Assembly (NCBI RefSeq): GCF_037126465.1
Contig: NC_088208.1
Location: forward strand, 39,470,685-39,534,684
Direction of reading: 5' to 3'
From: Ornithodoros turicata
Taxonomy: Eukaryota > Arthropoda > Arachnida > Ixodida > Argasidae
Length of the DNA: 64,000 nt
Position 1 is the stretch's first letter, and each line of letters starts with the position of its first letter. This document shows, in pieces, positions 1 through 9,361 of the stretch. A program made the translations under genes and the position numbers. Under the pieces are notes generated by a model. It did not search any database, was not told the DNA's origin, and saw only the letters and a program-made list of their open reading frames with translations.

Positions 1-234
1 AAAAGTCACTCCCTATTTTATATGTAGGCTGCAGTAACATAAATATATCGAGGCGGGATACACATTTTAAAGTGGAAAACTTTCTTATATACATAACACA
101 TCCGTGTCCTGAAGAATTGAAATCATTTAATGAGCTGATAACCAGTCCGTTTCCTGAGTTTATGATCCGAAGGTTGCCAGTTCACAGCTAGCAACATGGC
201 TCCATTGTACAAATTGATTTGACATGTTGTCATA

Positions 235-473
235 CACTCTTAAAAATGAACTTCCCCACATAGCACGCTCCTAACCAACCATTATCCCGAATGACAACGT
301 TCTCGCCCCTGATTTGTTGAAAACAGAAGGCGGAGCCTATTCTGTGCCGTGCATAATGGCACGAAATAGGCTCCGCCTCCCGTTTTCAACAAATCAGGGG
401 CGAGAACGTTGTCATTCGGGATGATGGTTTGCTAGGAGCGTGCTATGTTTCGTGAAGATCATTTTTAAGAGTG
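235..473. mobile_element. Palindromic MITE, family 1, copy 1
   Basis: An almost self-complementary element whose ends read CACTCTTAAAAATGAACTTC and its reverse complement, flanked by TA on both sides. The two halves pair over nearly the whole length, including the internal GTTGTCATTCGGGATGATGG-like block. There is no ORF of its own. It lies upstream of the first visible exon of the 659-3158 gene, so probably in that gene's intron 1. The TA flanks suggest a Tc1/mariner-like mover, which is inference. Confidence 0.9.
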
Positions 474-658
474 TAGACGCCCTTGCGAGTCCAATGTATC
501 CCCATATGGAACAGGAGGCTATATGGGTCCTTATACCGACACATATTGGTACAAAGAATAGTTCAGTTCAGTCACGTGGTTACTTTTACTGGCCACCAGT
601 GGCGCTGCAAGTTTTCCTGCAGAATTCATCAGCATTACCTGTGTGTGTCTCTTTTCAG

Positions 659-3158
659 CTTCTGCAACGTCGACAATCCAAAAGATATGTTCTTGTGAAG
701 GCCACGTCAGTAAACATGGGTGAATGTAGTTATTTGAAACCCGGCGAGGTTGATCAAGCAACCAAAAGCGCTTCTTTTTCATTCGGGTTACGTGCAGCGT
801 CTGGCACGTCGCTGTAAGGAATTGAACCTCAGGAACTGCCAATCAGAATCTGTATACGGTGAGACGATCTTTTAATTTTCAGGACGGTACAAAGTGCAAC
901 TGTTCGAGCGCAAGGAGACAAGCTTGTTGTTACTGGAGGTAAGTCAACTGGTTTGACAGCATCTGTTACAGCGTACAGTTTTGTTTGGTGGAACTACGTT
1001 TTGTGTTTTCGCCAATATGTGTGTTGAGAACGGCGGAGATTTCAGGAAGATATCGGCATCACTTTACCACATTCTGTAACCCTGGGATTGCATTACTAAC
1101 AGTTCTGTAACTTGCAGGAAGCTACTAACGTTCCAGGGACGGGCCGATGGGCGCAAAGTAGTATGCGTGCAAAATAAATGAACTGCGGGCAATATGACTG
1201 TTGTCGTGTTCAAACAGGCACGTTTTAACCCCGCCGTACACAGGCGTTCCTATAGTACTATAGTTACATAGTCGTTGCTAGGGTTACGTCTTGTTCCTAT
1301 TGGCTGAATAGCTAGCTGCATCACTCTATCTCGCATAGTACACTCTTAAAAATGAACTCCACCTCATAGCACTCCCCTAGCAAATAATCATATCGAATTA
1401 TACCGTTGTCTGCCTTGATTTGTGTAAAACGGGAGGCGTGCGCCTTTTTTGTGACAGCAATGAACAGCATAAGTGTCACAAAGGTGTCCGCGTAGGCGTA
1501 CAAAGGCGTACGCCTCCCCTTTTCAACAAATAAAGGCAGATAACGATATCATTCGGTATGACGATTGGTTAGGAGCGTGCGATGCGGTGAAGTTCATTTT
1601 TAAGAGTGTAGGTTATGCCGAGACAGGTATAGCCTTCTTCGGGATGTTAAGGGGAGAAGGCGGAGCTTCCGCCACCACGTCAACATCCTCGCAACCAAGG
1701 GCGGTGGCGACGAATTCGCGAGCGGATTTTTAGGCACTAAAATTGGTTCTTTTCGTCTTGGCGCTTGACATGGTTCTAGGCCAATCAACCTTCAGAATCG
1801 TATGGTCTTATCTTCCGATTAGAAGGAAAGTTGATATATACATAAAAAGGTGTGCCCCCCCCCTTTCTCAGCTTATAGGGAGGCGGAGCGATATCATCGG
1901 CGTTAATTATTGGCATACTGCGTGCTACGCAGTCAAGAGCGCCCCCTGCCTAAAAATTCGCTCTCTAATGATGATGCAACTGCTTGCCGTAAAGTTTGCT
2001 CAATGAACCCTCTTTGCTTAATACTTGTACTCATGTTGCCTTCATGTAAGGTATTTTGTGCTTATATCTGTCTTGTTTATATTTCTTTATATGCCATTTA
2101 AATACAAAAATTTCGTATTCATGTACATATGAAGGTAGCCAGGGGACAACGACAGTTATTTTCTCTGACTACGGAACCTGTGATGTGCTCCGTGGACCTG
2201 CTGGAGGTAAATATTAAACACGTTCCCTTGCCTTCAGACAACGACCTATTGTGCACGTACCCGCCTTGTCCCGCCCGTACCCGCTGTACCCGCCTGGACG
2301 TGTACTAACATGAACCCGACCTACGCTCTTAGAAATGAACTTCACCGCATAGCACCTTCCTAGCCAACTGTAATCTACCCCTGAAGGAGTTGCCTTGCTT
2401 GTAAACACAGCCTGTTGTACAGCCTGCTTGTAAAACAGCCTTCTATTCCAACTACACTCGGAAAAAAAAAGGAGTAAAACGGGGAGCAATTGCAGCTTCT
2501 ACTCCCCTAGTCTGAAATTACTCCCCATTTTAGTCCCTTAACCCGACATTTAGTCCCGACATTTAGTCCCGACATTTACTCCCAGGACTGCAAATTGTCA
2601 CTGAACTTCGTGAATGGCCTCCTGAATGCAACAGTCTATACGTAAATATGTGTCCTTGGTCAATTTGAACGGCATAAGGCTGTATAACTCAGCCAACATA
2701 GGAATTTTCCAGCCACACAGAGTAAGAAACAGTTAGCGCATCTTTCTTCGCAAATTGTGCCCTATGTATGGCGCAAGATTTTATATCACTCGATATATCA
2801 CGGTTGACGGTTTGCTTCAAAGTACTTTCATGCATGCACAAGAATTATGTACCTGGGACTCTGAGAACAGAGCGTGAAATGCAGTCTCCACTCTGTCATT
2901 TACTCCCGCGCATTTGCTCCCGAAAGGGACTATTTTTGTGCCAATGCATTTAGTCCCCAAAAGGAGTGAAAGTACTCCTTTTTTTTTTTTTTTAGAATGT
3001 ACGTTCTCCTCTTTCTCGTTTTTCTAGATTGCCAGCTGTGGGCTGACGAGAATGAAGCTCGAAGCAGCTCGCTCGGCTGCTGCGATACCAAGTTTCAAGC
3101 TTGCGCAGGCAGAAGTCATATACACCACAACTACCAAGAAAACTGTCCTCGTGGGTAG
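659..3158 (+). CDS. Tick lipocalin, 5'-incomplete (exons 2-5)
   Basis: Predicted secreted tick lipocalin (ligand-binding salivary protein family). Exon 1 with the signal peptide must lie left of the window. Exons: 659-813 (after CTTTTCAG, donor GTAAGG), 883-938 (after TTTTCAG, donor GTAAGT), 2135-2206 (donor GTAAAT) and 3028-3158 (after TTTTTCTAG, ending in TAG). Phases 0/2/1/1 match the other genes here. Exon 4 encodes IFSDYGTCDVLR. Exon 5 opens with DCQLW followed by CC and two more cysteines. CDV, 8 residues, then QLW and a downstream C nearly fits the biogenic-amine-binding motif known for tick lipocalins, with Q in place of E. An AATAAA at 3193-3198 is 35 nt past the stop. Introns hold MITEs at 1341-1608 and 2455-2999. 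The exon 4 acceptor (GAAG) is weak. Confidence 0.82.
1341..1608. mobile_element. Palindromic MITE, family 1, copy 2
   Basis: Same TA-flanked CACTCTTAAAAATGAA ends as the copy at 235-473, with an internal segment that reads AGGCGTACGCC on both arms. It sits in intron 3 of the 659-3158 lipocalin gene. Confidence 0.88.
2324..2371. repeat. Family 1 MITE end fragment
   Basis: One terminus only (CGCTCTTAGAAATGAACTTC to TAGCCAACTG). The other arm is absent. It lies in intron 4 of the first lipocalin gene. Confidence 0.75.
2455..2999. mobile_element. 545-bp TA-flanked element (GGAGTAAAACGGGGAG family), copy 1
   Basis: Starts CACTCGGAAAAAAAAAGGAG and ends CTCCTTTTTTTT...TTAGAATG, with TA on both sides. 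The interior is rich in ACTCCC, TAGTCCC and GGAGTA motifs. A second copy is at 31131-31663 and can be aligned over its whole length. There is no credible coding frame. It lies in intron 4 of the 659-3158 gene, immediately before the last exon. Confidence 0.88.
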
Positions 3159-3310
3159 TTCGCCTGGAGTCGTCCGCCAAAACAGCGATGACAATAAACA
3201 TCGAACCCGACGCACCACTGCATTGTCCTGTCATCAAATAAACGTCGAAATAAAAAAATGACACCACTAACAACAACTTACAATGTGCCACCACACCCTC
3301 GACCACCATA

Positions 3311-3491
3311 CCCTTAAAAATGAACTTCACCGCATAGCACACTCCTAGCCAACCATCATGTCGTATGATATCGTTATGTGCCCTGATTTGTTGAAAACGG
3401 AGGAGATAACAAATCGGAGCAGATAACGATATCATTCGAGATGATGGTTGCCTAAGAGTGTGCTATGCGGTGGAATTCACTTTTAAGCGTG
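3311..3491. mobile_element. Palindromic MITE, family 1, copy 3 (short)
   Basis: Both termini are present (CCTTAAAAATGAACTTCACC and its complement), but the interior is shortened to a single AACAAATC-containing centre. Confidence 0.82.
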
Positions 3492-3539
3492 CAGAGTGAT
3501 AACGCCTCTTCCTTACGCCATCCCGCCACTACCACCATA

Positions 3540-3776
3540 CACTGTTAAAACCGAACTTCACCACATAGCACGCTCCTAGTCAAACGTCATTCCGAATGAT
3601 ACCATTATGTGTCCTCATTTGCTGAAAATGGGAGGAGGCGCCAATCTGGGACACATTATGCTTGTTCCAGATAGGCTCCTCCCCCTGTTTTTAACGAATC
3701 ATGAGACAGCATGATATCATTCGGAATGAGGGTTGGCTAGCAGCGTGCTATGTGGTGAACTTCTGTTTTAACAGTG
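3540..3776. mobile_element. Palindromic MITE, family 1 subfamily b
   Basis: The ends read CACTGTTAAAACCGAACTTC and TTCTGTTTTAACAGTG, flanked by TA. The body keeps the family AGCACGCTCCTAG block, but the TIR differs from subfamily a (GTTAAAAC in place of CTTAAAAA). Confidence 0.88.
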
Positions 3777-3778
3777 TA

Positions 3779-3957
3779 GCCAACCAACATTCCGAATGAC
3801 AACATTCTAAACCCTGGTTTGTTGAAAATGTGGGGCGGAGTCTATTTTGTGACACTTATGCTGTTCATAATTGTCACAAAAAAAGGCGTACGGCTCCCGT
3901 TTTCAGCAAATCAGGGAAGATAACGATATCATTCGACGTTGTAGTTGGCTAGGAGCG
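3779..3957. mobile_element. Family 1 MITE lacking both outer ends
   Basis: It starts directly at GCCAACCAACATTCCGAATG and stops at GGCTAGGAGCGTC, so the outermost TIR is missing on both sides. It abuts the subfamily b copy at 3540-3776, which suggests nesting or recombination. Confidence 0.78.
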
Positions 3958-4180
3958 TCACTGATTTTTGACGAATTAAAGTTTGTCATCTTTTCAATAC
4001 ATGGGAGTCTAAGGGAGATGCAACAAAATCGCTTCTCTCGGTCCGCCCGCCAGCGATATTTGGGCCAAAATGATTTCATTCTCTACAGTAACAGTCGAGA
4101 AGTTGATTGCAATCAACAAATTCGACAAGGTTACGGCGGTTTTCCAGATCCCTGCGAATGAAAATAACGTCTTTGTCGTT
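3955..4180. repeat. Dispersed repeat, copy 1 of 2
   Basis: About 225 bp is alignable with 15094-15315. Shared landmarks are AATTAAAGTTTGTCA, GGGAGATGCAACAAAATCGC and TCCCTGCGAATGAAAATAA. Class unknown. Confidence 0.75.
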
Positions 4181-5689
4181 TGCTACCATGGTATGCACGC
4201 TGGCGTAGATTACGTCACTTCCTTAAAGTGCGGAAGAAGACCAAAACGAAGAAAACAATTTTGTGATGTGCACCCAACTCACTCCGGAAGCGAAAGTCAA
4301 CTAAACCGCACGAGTCCGCCTTAATCTTCACACGTTATGCAAAATCAAATCCAATATCATACTACAACGAAAACTTGTAGTGGAGGACAGAAAAGTTCGA
4401 CGAAGTTCCAACTCGTGGAACACTTATCTCACAGCAGCAGGGAGTCCTTGGAAGTGGCCTCGAAAAGTTATCTTCCAACGGCGTCCTTGATAGCTCCTTC
4501 GACGTCGATGTAAACTGTCAATTCACTTTTCAGTTCTCACAATCCGTTCAAACCAATTCAGTTCTCATGTTGCACCCTGCACTACCTCGATCCTAAACTA
4601 CTTCTGCCTACACACAAACAATGTCATCGCCGGCGCTCCTTGGACTTACTCCTACGTTACTCCAAGTTATTCCCCAAAATGTTACTGGGATAGAGTACCG
4701 ACGTTACGTATAAGCGTACTTGGGAGCCTTCTATGTCACTTTGTTCGTACTTTCCGCCAAATGTTAAGATACGCTCCGTGCTGAGACCACGCTGTCGTCA
4801 AACAAGATCAAAGGAAAGATGGATAGAAGAATTTATTGAAAAGAAAAACATGGAGATGGCATAGTTGCATAAATGTCGATCCGGTGATGACTCCATAACA
4901 TTTAAAAGCTTACTGCTTAGGTTCCGTTTAGGATTGAAGGAGAAAAATTGGCATGTATAGAGAAGACATAAGATAAAAAAACGAGGTAAAACAATAATGA
5001 AATTACTGTTCCACTACATCATCATTACGTATTTGTTGTTGTTAATGTCTCACAAGTACGATGAACCTCCCCACTCTCCTTCTGAAAATAAAGTTGTTGT
5101 TGACTAGAGTAGCTTGATGGGCTTGTGCTGCTTGTTCCTGCTCCTTGTTATCCGAGAAAGTTGTTGTTGTCTCACAAGTATGCGAGGCTACAACGTTTAT
5201 TGTAAAAAATTAAAAAAAGCGAAGCTTGAGCAGGAGAAGAACAGACTGGACAACATGACACACTCTCAGAAAACAGGGTGAAGCAGTTACACCTTTCAGG
5301 AGGCAATATTTGTCGCATATATAATGTGCCTAAAAGGTTGCAATGTTCTACCTGCTACCTTACTCTCTGCCACGAATTATAGGGTTACCACTTCTGATTC
5401 GGTGGGCGAGGGGGGCGTACGCCCTTTCGTGACAATTTGGATATACGATAATTGCTTTTACCAGCCTTTTACACCCTTTATCAGGCGCTATATGTTGATC
5501 TGGGTTGTAACTATAGAAGTTACCACCTTTTCACACCCTTTTATTTTATCGGAGTGCACGTCTGTCGTTCTCTTGCCCAAGCTCCTGCTTTTTCTACAAT
5601 GGATTTCATCCAGCAGTTTGCCTGCACCTATATGCTACTAAACAAGTTTTATTACCAACTTTAAGATGATCTGTTTTCACTGTTCCCGA
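4181..5689. other. Intergenic, nothing coding recognised
   Basis: A mixed-composition stretch without a splice-framed or conserved reading frame on either strand. Short runs of TTGTTGTTG occur near 5030-5100. I see no gene here. Confidence 0.5.
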
Positions 5690-5885
5690 AATCCACGGTC
5701 TTGAGGGGGATTACGATGGTCCCTGAAGGGGACGCGACCTTCGGTCTTACTTTTCTTTCAATAGGAGGCAGCGAACAAGTGTCCATTCGTGGAACCCAGA
5801 TCTCCCCTTCCGGTTTGTTTCGGTTTCAGTCTGTCTGCCAACGTCAGGATGACGTTTCTCGGATAGAGGTTTATTGTTGACTTCG
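5690..5885. repeat. Dispersed repeat (ACGCGACCTTCGGTC family), copy 1
   Basis: Matches 7755-7945 and 36590-36790 through GGGACGCGACCTTC, CATTCGTGGAACCCAG and TTTCGGTTTCAGTCTGTC. No terminal repeats are visible. Class unknown. Confidence 0.78.
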
Positions 5886-6882
5886 CCTCTCTTCGCCAAT
5901 CTCGACCTTATTACATGCTGTGTTCCCGAAAAATGTGTTTGCTCGGAGACATCATGACTGTGAGAAATTGTATTTCCCTCCGCAAAATGGCATTGTCATC
6001 ACATAGTTATTGCATCTTCGTACGCGGTACCAATGAATTACATTACACGAACGTTATGGTTCTTTTTTGTTTGTTTTTTAATGTGAAAGAAGAAAACAAA
6101 AGGCAGGAGCAGATGAATGTCAGCCGAATAATCGGTATTGTGCAATCATGTTCCCTCCTGCTTTTCAACCTATACAGATCTGAGACGAATGGACCATTGT
6201 CCCTTCATGTGGGCGTCATTCTTTGGTTAGGTCAGTCACGTGCTACAGAATTCTGAAATATCGCAGACACAATAGGAACGGAGCACCTGCCGCTACTTCT
6301 GTGGAAATCCTGCCCCGTTTCTCGGCAACTTCCAGCGCATTCAAGAGTGACATTTTGTAATAACGCAACCCAAATGGTCACCTTGGAGCTCCAGTAGAGT
6401 ATTATTTGAACAAGGAGCCTATTTTTCGTTCCTGTCATTTTTCCTCAAAATGTAATTCGCGGCATATACGACATTCCGTGGCTTTGCGTTCTGGTAACAC
6501 GACACATAACTCTATTCGTTGCCATCTCTTACCATGTTTTTTTTTTTCTTCTTCTTATACAGCGCAAACGTATCTTTAACAGCACTTAGCGCAACGTCTC
6601 ATAACCACCAAAGACCTAATCGATGTGTCGTGAAAGAAAACCACCTTGCAGCTGCATTCTTCATTCTTATTCCTTGGAATTTCAAGCGGCGAAGCGTCTC
6701 TTTTGCGCAGTTGTGACACTGTGACGTCATCAATTTTATGGAATTATATTTAATTCGAGGTACGATGTGCTTTAACCAGACTCTTGACTATCTGATACAA
6801 ACTATATTATCACCTATCACATGTCTCGTGTGCTAATGCTTCAATTTCACTGACGACGTGTGCTCGCGGCGGACAGCACGTA
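5886..6882. other. Intergenic, nothing coding recognised
   Basis: I see no lipocalin exon, transposon end or conserved frame here. A T-rich run at 6538-6556 is low complexity. Confidence 0.45.
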
Positions 6883-7501
6883 CACTCTTAGAAATGAAGG
6901 GGGGGGGGGTCGAGGTAGCTTGCCGTTGTTGGCCGCACTCAAGTGGGCATCGTCACGACTATAGCCAAAAAAAGGAAAAGAAGGTGGGAGAAAGGGGAGT
7001 TGAGGACTTCAAAGTGATGTAGAAGCAGGATGACCGGTACTGAGGGGACAGAAGCACACTGTAGGGGAGAGGTGCACTAGAGTGGTCTCTCCGCTAGGCC
7101 CGTTGCTTGGAGAAAGCGCACGAGGCCGCGAGTTTTTGAAAGTCGTTCCGCACAAGGACCTTCGGGGAAGAGGACGTCCGTCAGTATACCAGGCCTGGCG
7201 TGGGGAAGATGGGTTTCCCGCATGGCATGGTATGCACGGCATTCTGTCAGGATATGCGCAATTGTCTCCGGATGATTACAGTGTCCGCAACTGGAGTCCT
7301 CCCTGGAGCCGATCTTGCACAGTTGCGAGTTCGTGAACGCAGATCCTGTGCGTAATCGATGGAGCCAATTTTGTGTCCATTATGCACGGCACAAAATAGG
7401 CTCCTCCTCCCGTTTTCAACAAATCTAGGGCGAGAACGTTGTCATACGGGATGATGGTTGGCTAGGAGCGTGCTATGTGGTGAAGTTCATTTTTAAGAGT
7501 G
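6883..7501. mobile_element. Family 1 MITE interrupted by a LINE fragment
   Basis: The left MITE tip (CACTCTTAGAAATGAA, preceded by TA) is at 6883-6898 and the right half runs from about 7363 to 7501, followed by TA. A minus-strand LINE fragment fills the gap. Most of the left MITE arm is missing, so the insertion was accompanied by loss of MITE sequence. Confidence 0.75.
6899..7362 (-). mobile_element. 5'-truncated non-LTR retrotransposon (LINE) 3' end
   Basis: On the minus strand an open frame (stop at 7077-7079) encodes the C-terminal zinc-knuckle region of a LINE ORF2: SCGHCNHPETIAHILTEC, a CxxC-x6-H-x4-C arrangement, followed by the usual short tail ending near GLAERPL. The 3' UTR follows and ends in a run of ten C on the minus strand (G run at 6899-6909). 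The reverse transcriptase domain is absent, so it is a dead fragment. Confidence 0.82.
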
Positions 7502-7654
7502 TAGGTTTCTGACTACACTACGTCACTGATTGTCAGACCGAAGAACGTAGACTACTTGGAGTAAAAGAGTTTCTTTGAGAAACGGTTAGTTCGTACGACT
7601 ACTGGTGTTCTTTCTTGCTTGTGTGCTCACACGGCGGTGCCCAAATTTTTTGGG

Positions 7655-7945
7655 ACTGACTTATTCCGCCGCAACCCAATAGATGTCTCCCTGTTTGTAA
7701 ACAAATGACGTCATAGCGTTCGACAGTGCCACCAATTTGGTAGAGTTTGACTACTCTCCAAGTTAGGGACCTACGGTGGTAAGTGAAAGGGACGCGACCT
7801 TCGGTCCTACTTTGCTTTCAATCGGAGGCAACGAAAAAGTGGCCATTCGTGGAACCCAGCCCTCCCCTCCCCTATTTGTTTCGGTTTCACTCTGTCTACC
7901 AACGTCATGATGACGTTTCTATGGTAGAGGTCTATTCCGCGACGG
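7655..7945. repeat. Dispersed repeat (ACGCGACCTTCGGTC family), copy 2
   Basis: Shares GTTTGTAAACAAATGACGTCATAG and the AACCCAG/TTTCGGTTTCA landmarks with 36478-36790, and the second half with 5690-5885. Confidence 0.75.
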
Positions 7946-8115
7946 ACGAAATTTGGTTTGGATTCCTCTCTTGGCTTGAAAAGGCTTCCTCGATGCCTCC
8001 TCTCCCTCCGCACGCGTATAGTCGTGGGTTCTTCCACTCTAGCCCCACACCATTTCAACATAACAAGCCTATGGCCACGATCGAGTGGCTGCCTGTGCGA
8101 CGGGAGAAGTCTCTT

Positions 8116-8352
8116 CACTCTAAAAACATGACATCACCGCGTAGCACGCTGTACGCCAACCATTCCCGATAATGATATGGTTATCGCTTCTGATTCGAAG
8201 AGAGAGAGGGGCGTACGCCTTTTTGTGGAAATTTGGATGTATGAAAATTGCCGCAAAAAGGCGTACGCCCCCCTCTCACTGCGATAACCCTATCATTCGT
8301 GTCAGTGGTTGGAGGACAGCGTGCTATGCGGTGAAGTTCTGGTTTTTGAGTG
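8116..8352. mobile_element. Palindromic MITE, family 1 subfamily c
   Basis: The ends read CACTCTAAAAACATGACATC and its near complement. The inner part is AGCACGCTGTACGCCAACC with AGGCGTACGCC arms. The sister copy at 11903-12149 has the same subfamily features. Confidence 0.85.
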
Positions 8353-8420
8353 TTCTCCATGGTTACGGTCTCTGGAAACGTGATTGTAAGGACTACATAG
8401 CGTCATAATAGCCATCACGG

Positions 8421-8660
8421 GGGGGGGGGATATGTTTATTGAAAAAAGAGGGAGGGAAGGTTAGTCGGGCATAGGCCGACTTGCTATTACTTCAATAAAA
8501 AAGAAAAGAAGGAAAGGAAGGAAGAAAAGAAACACACACACACATACACACAAAAGGGCCTTAGAGGCTGGTCGAGAGACCATCTTCATCATCATCATCA
8601 TCATCATCAGGCCTTCTTTAGCTTGAAGGCGCGAGTCTGATTTGCCCACCAAATCCCGAC
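8421..8660 (-). mobile_element. LINE 3' UTR remnant with poly(C) end
   Basis: A G run at 8419-8429 is followed by ATATGTTTATTG and a GGTTAGTCGGGCATAGGCCG segment. The same arrangement occurs at 29623-29865. Read on the minus strand this is an AATAAACATAT sequence followed by poly(C). No coding part is left. An (ATC)n microsatellite at 8585-8610 lies inside. Confidence 0.65.
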
Positions 8661-9361
8661 AATCCAGGAACCACAAGAACTGTTGTAGCCCGGATCACTT
8701 TGCATAGCAGGCGTTGTTATGAGTGCTCTATCCAGACCCCCGCACCCCCAACACTCCCAGCGTTTGGCGACACTCCTAACTATTTGGACTATGCACCCCC
8801 TATACAGGGAGGCCTTGCTACTTCGGCTTTAGACACATGTCGTTAAGCTGTTATGACTTAGCCGTAATAATGAACATCGCCATCCCCAAATTTTTAAACA
8901 CCCCCGTGATATAAAAAAACGCTTGTTGTTACGCTTATGTAACATATGTCGACTACATCTGCGACCGAAATATGTCACCGGAGCTCGAAAGACCTGCTCA
9001 TATTTTTGGCGGCCGAACTCGACATCACTTGTAGAAGACCAGCAGCGTATGTTATAGGAAGTTGACAAGTGAAAAACCTAATGTAGATTGCAGCAGAAGC
9101 CTTAGAATCGCCCATATTATACATGAAGCTAGCAATGGCCCTCCAAGTTTGTGGCATGGTTTATAGCATCTCTATAAAAAGGTGTTTTTTACTTGGCGAA
9201 GATCAACCATATCACAGCAAAACGCATGCGTTGCATTAGTGACACAGGAAGTACCATAAACCGACCGCAAAAATCCAGCGTAAAGACGCCTGACTATGGT
9301 CAGCAAGTAATGAGTAGCAGGGTAATAATTAGTTGCAAGAGTACTCTGTAAGTTCTTGCGT
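8661..9361. other. Downstream flank of the 9.4-17.1 kb gene, no gene seen
   Basis: No conserved frame or transposon end is recognised. Palindromic pieces are absent. Confidence 0.45.
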
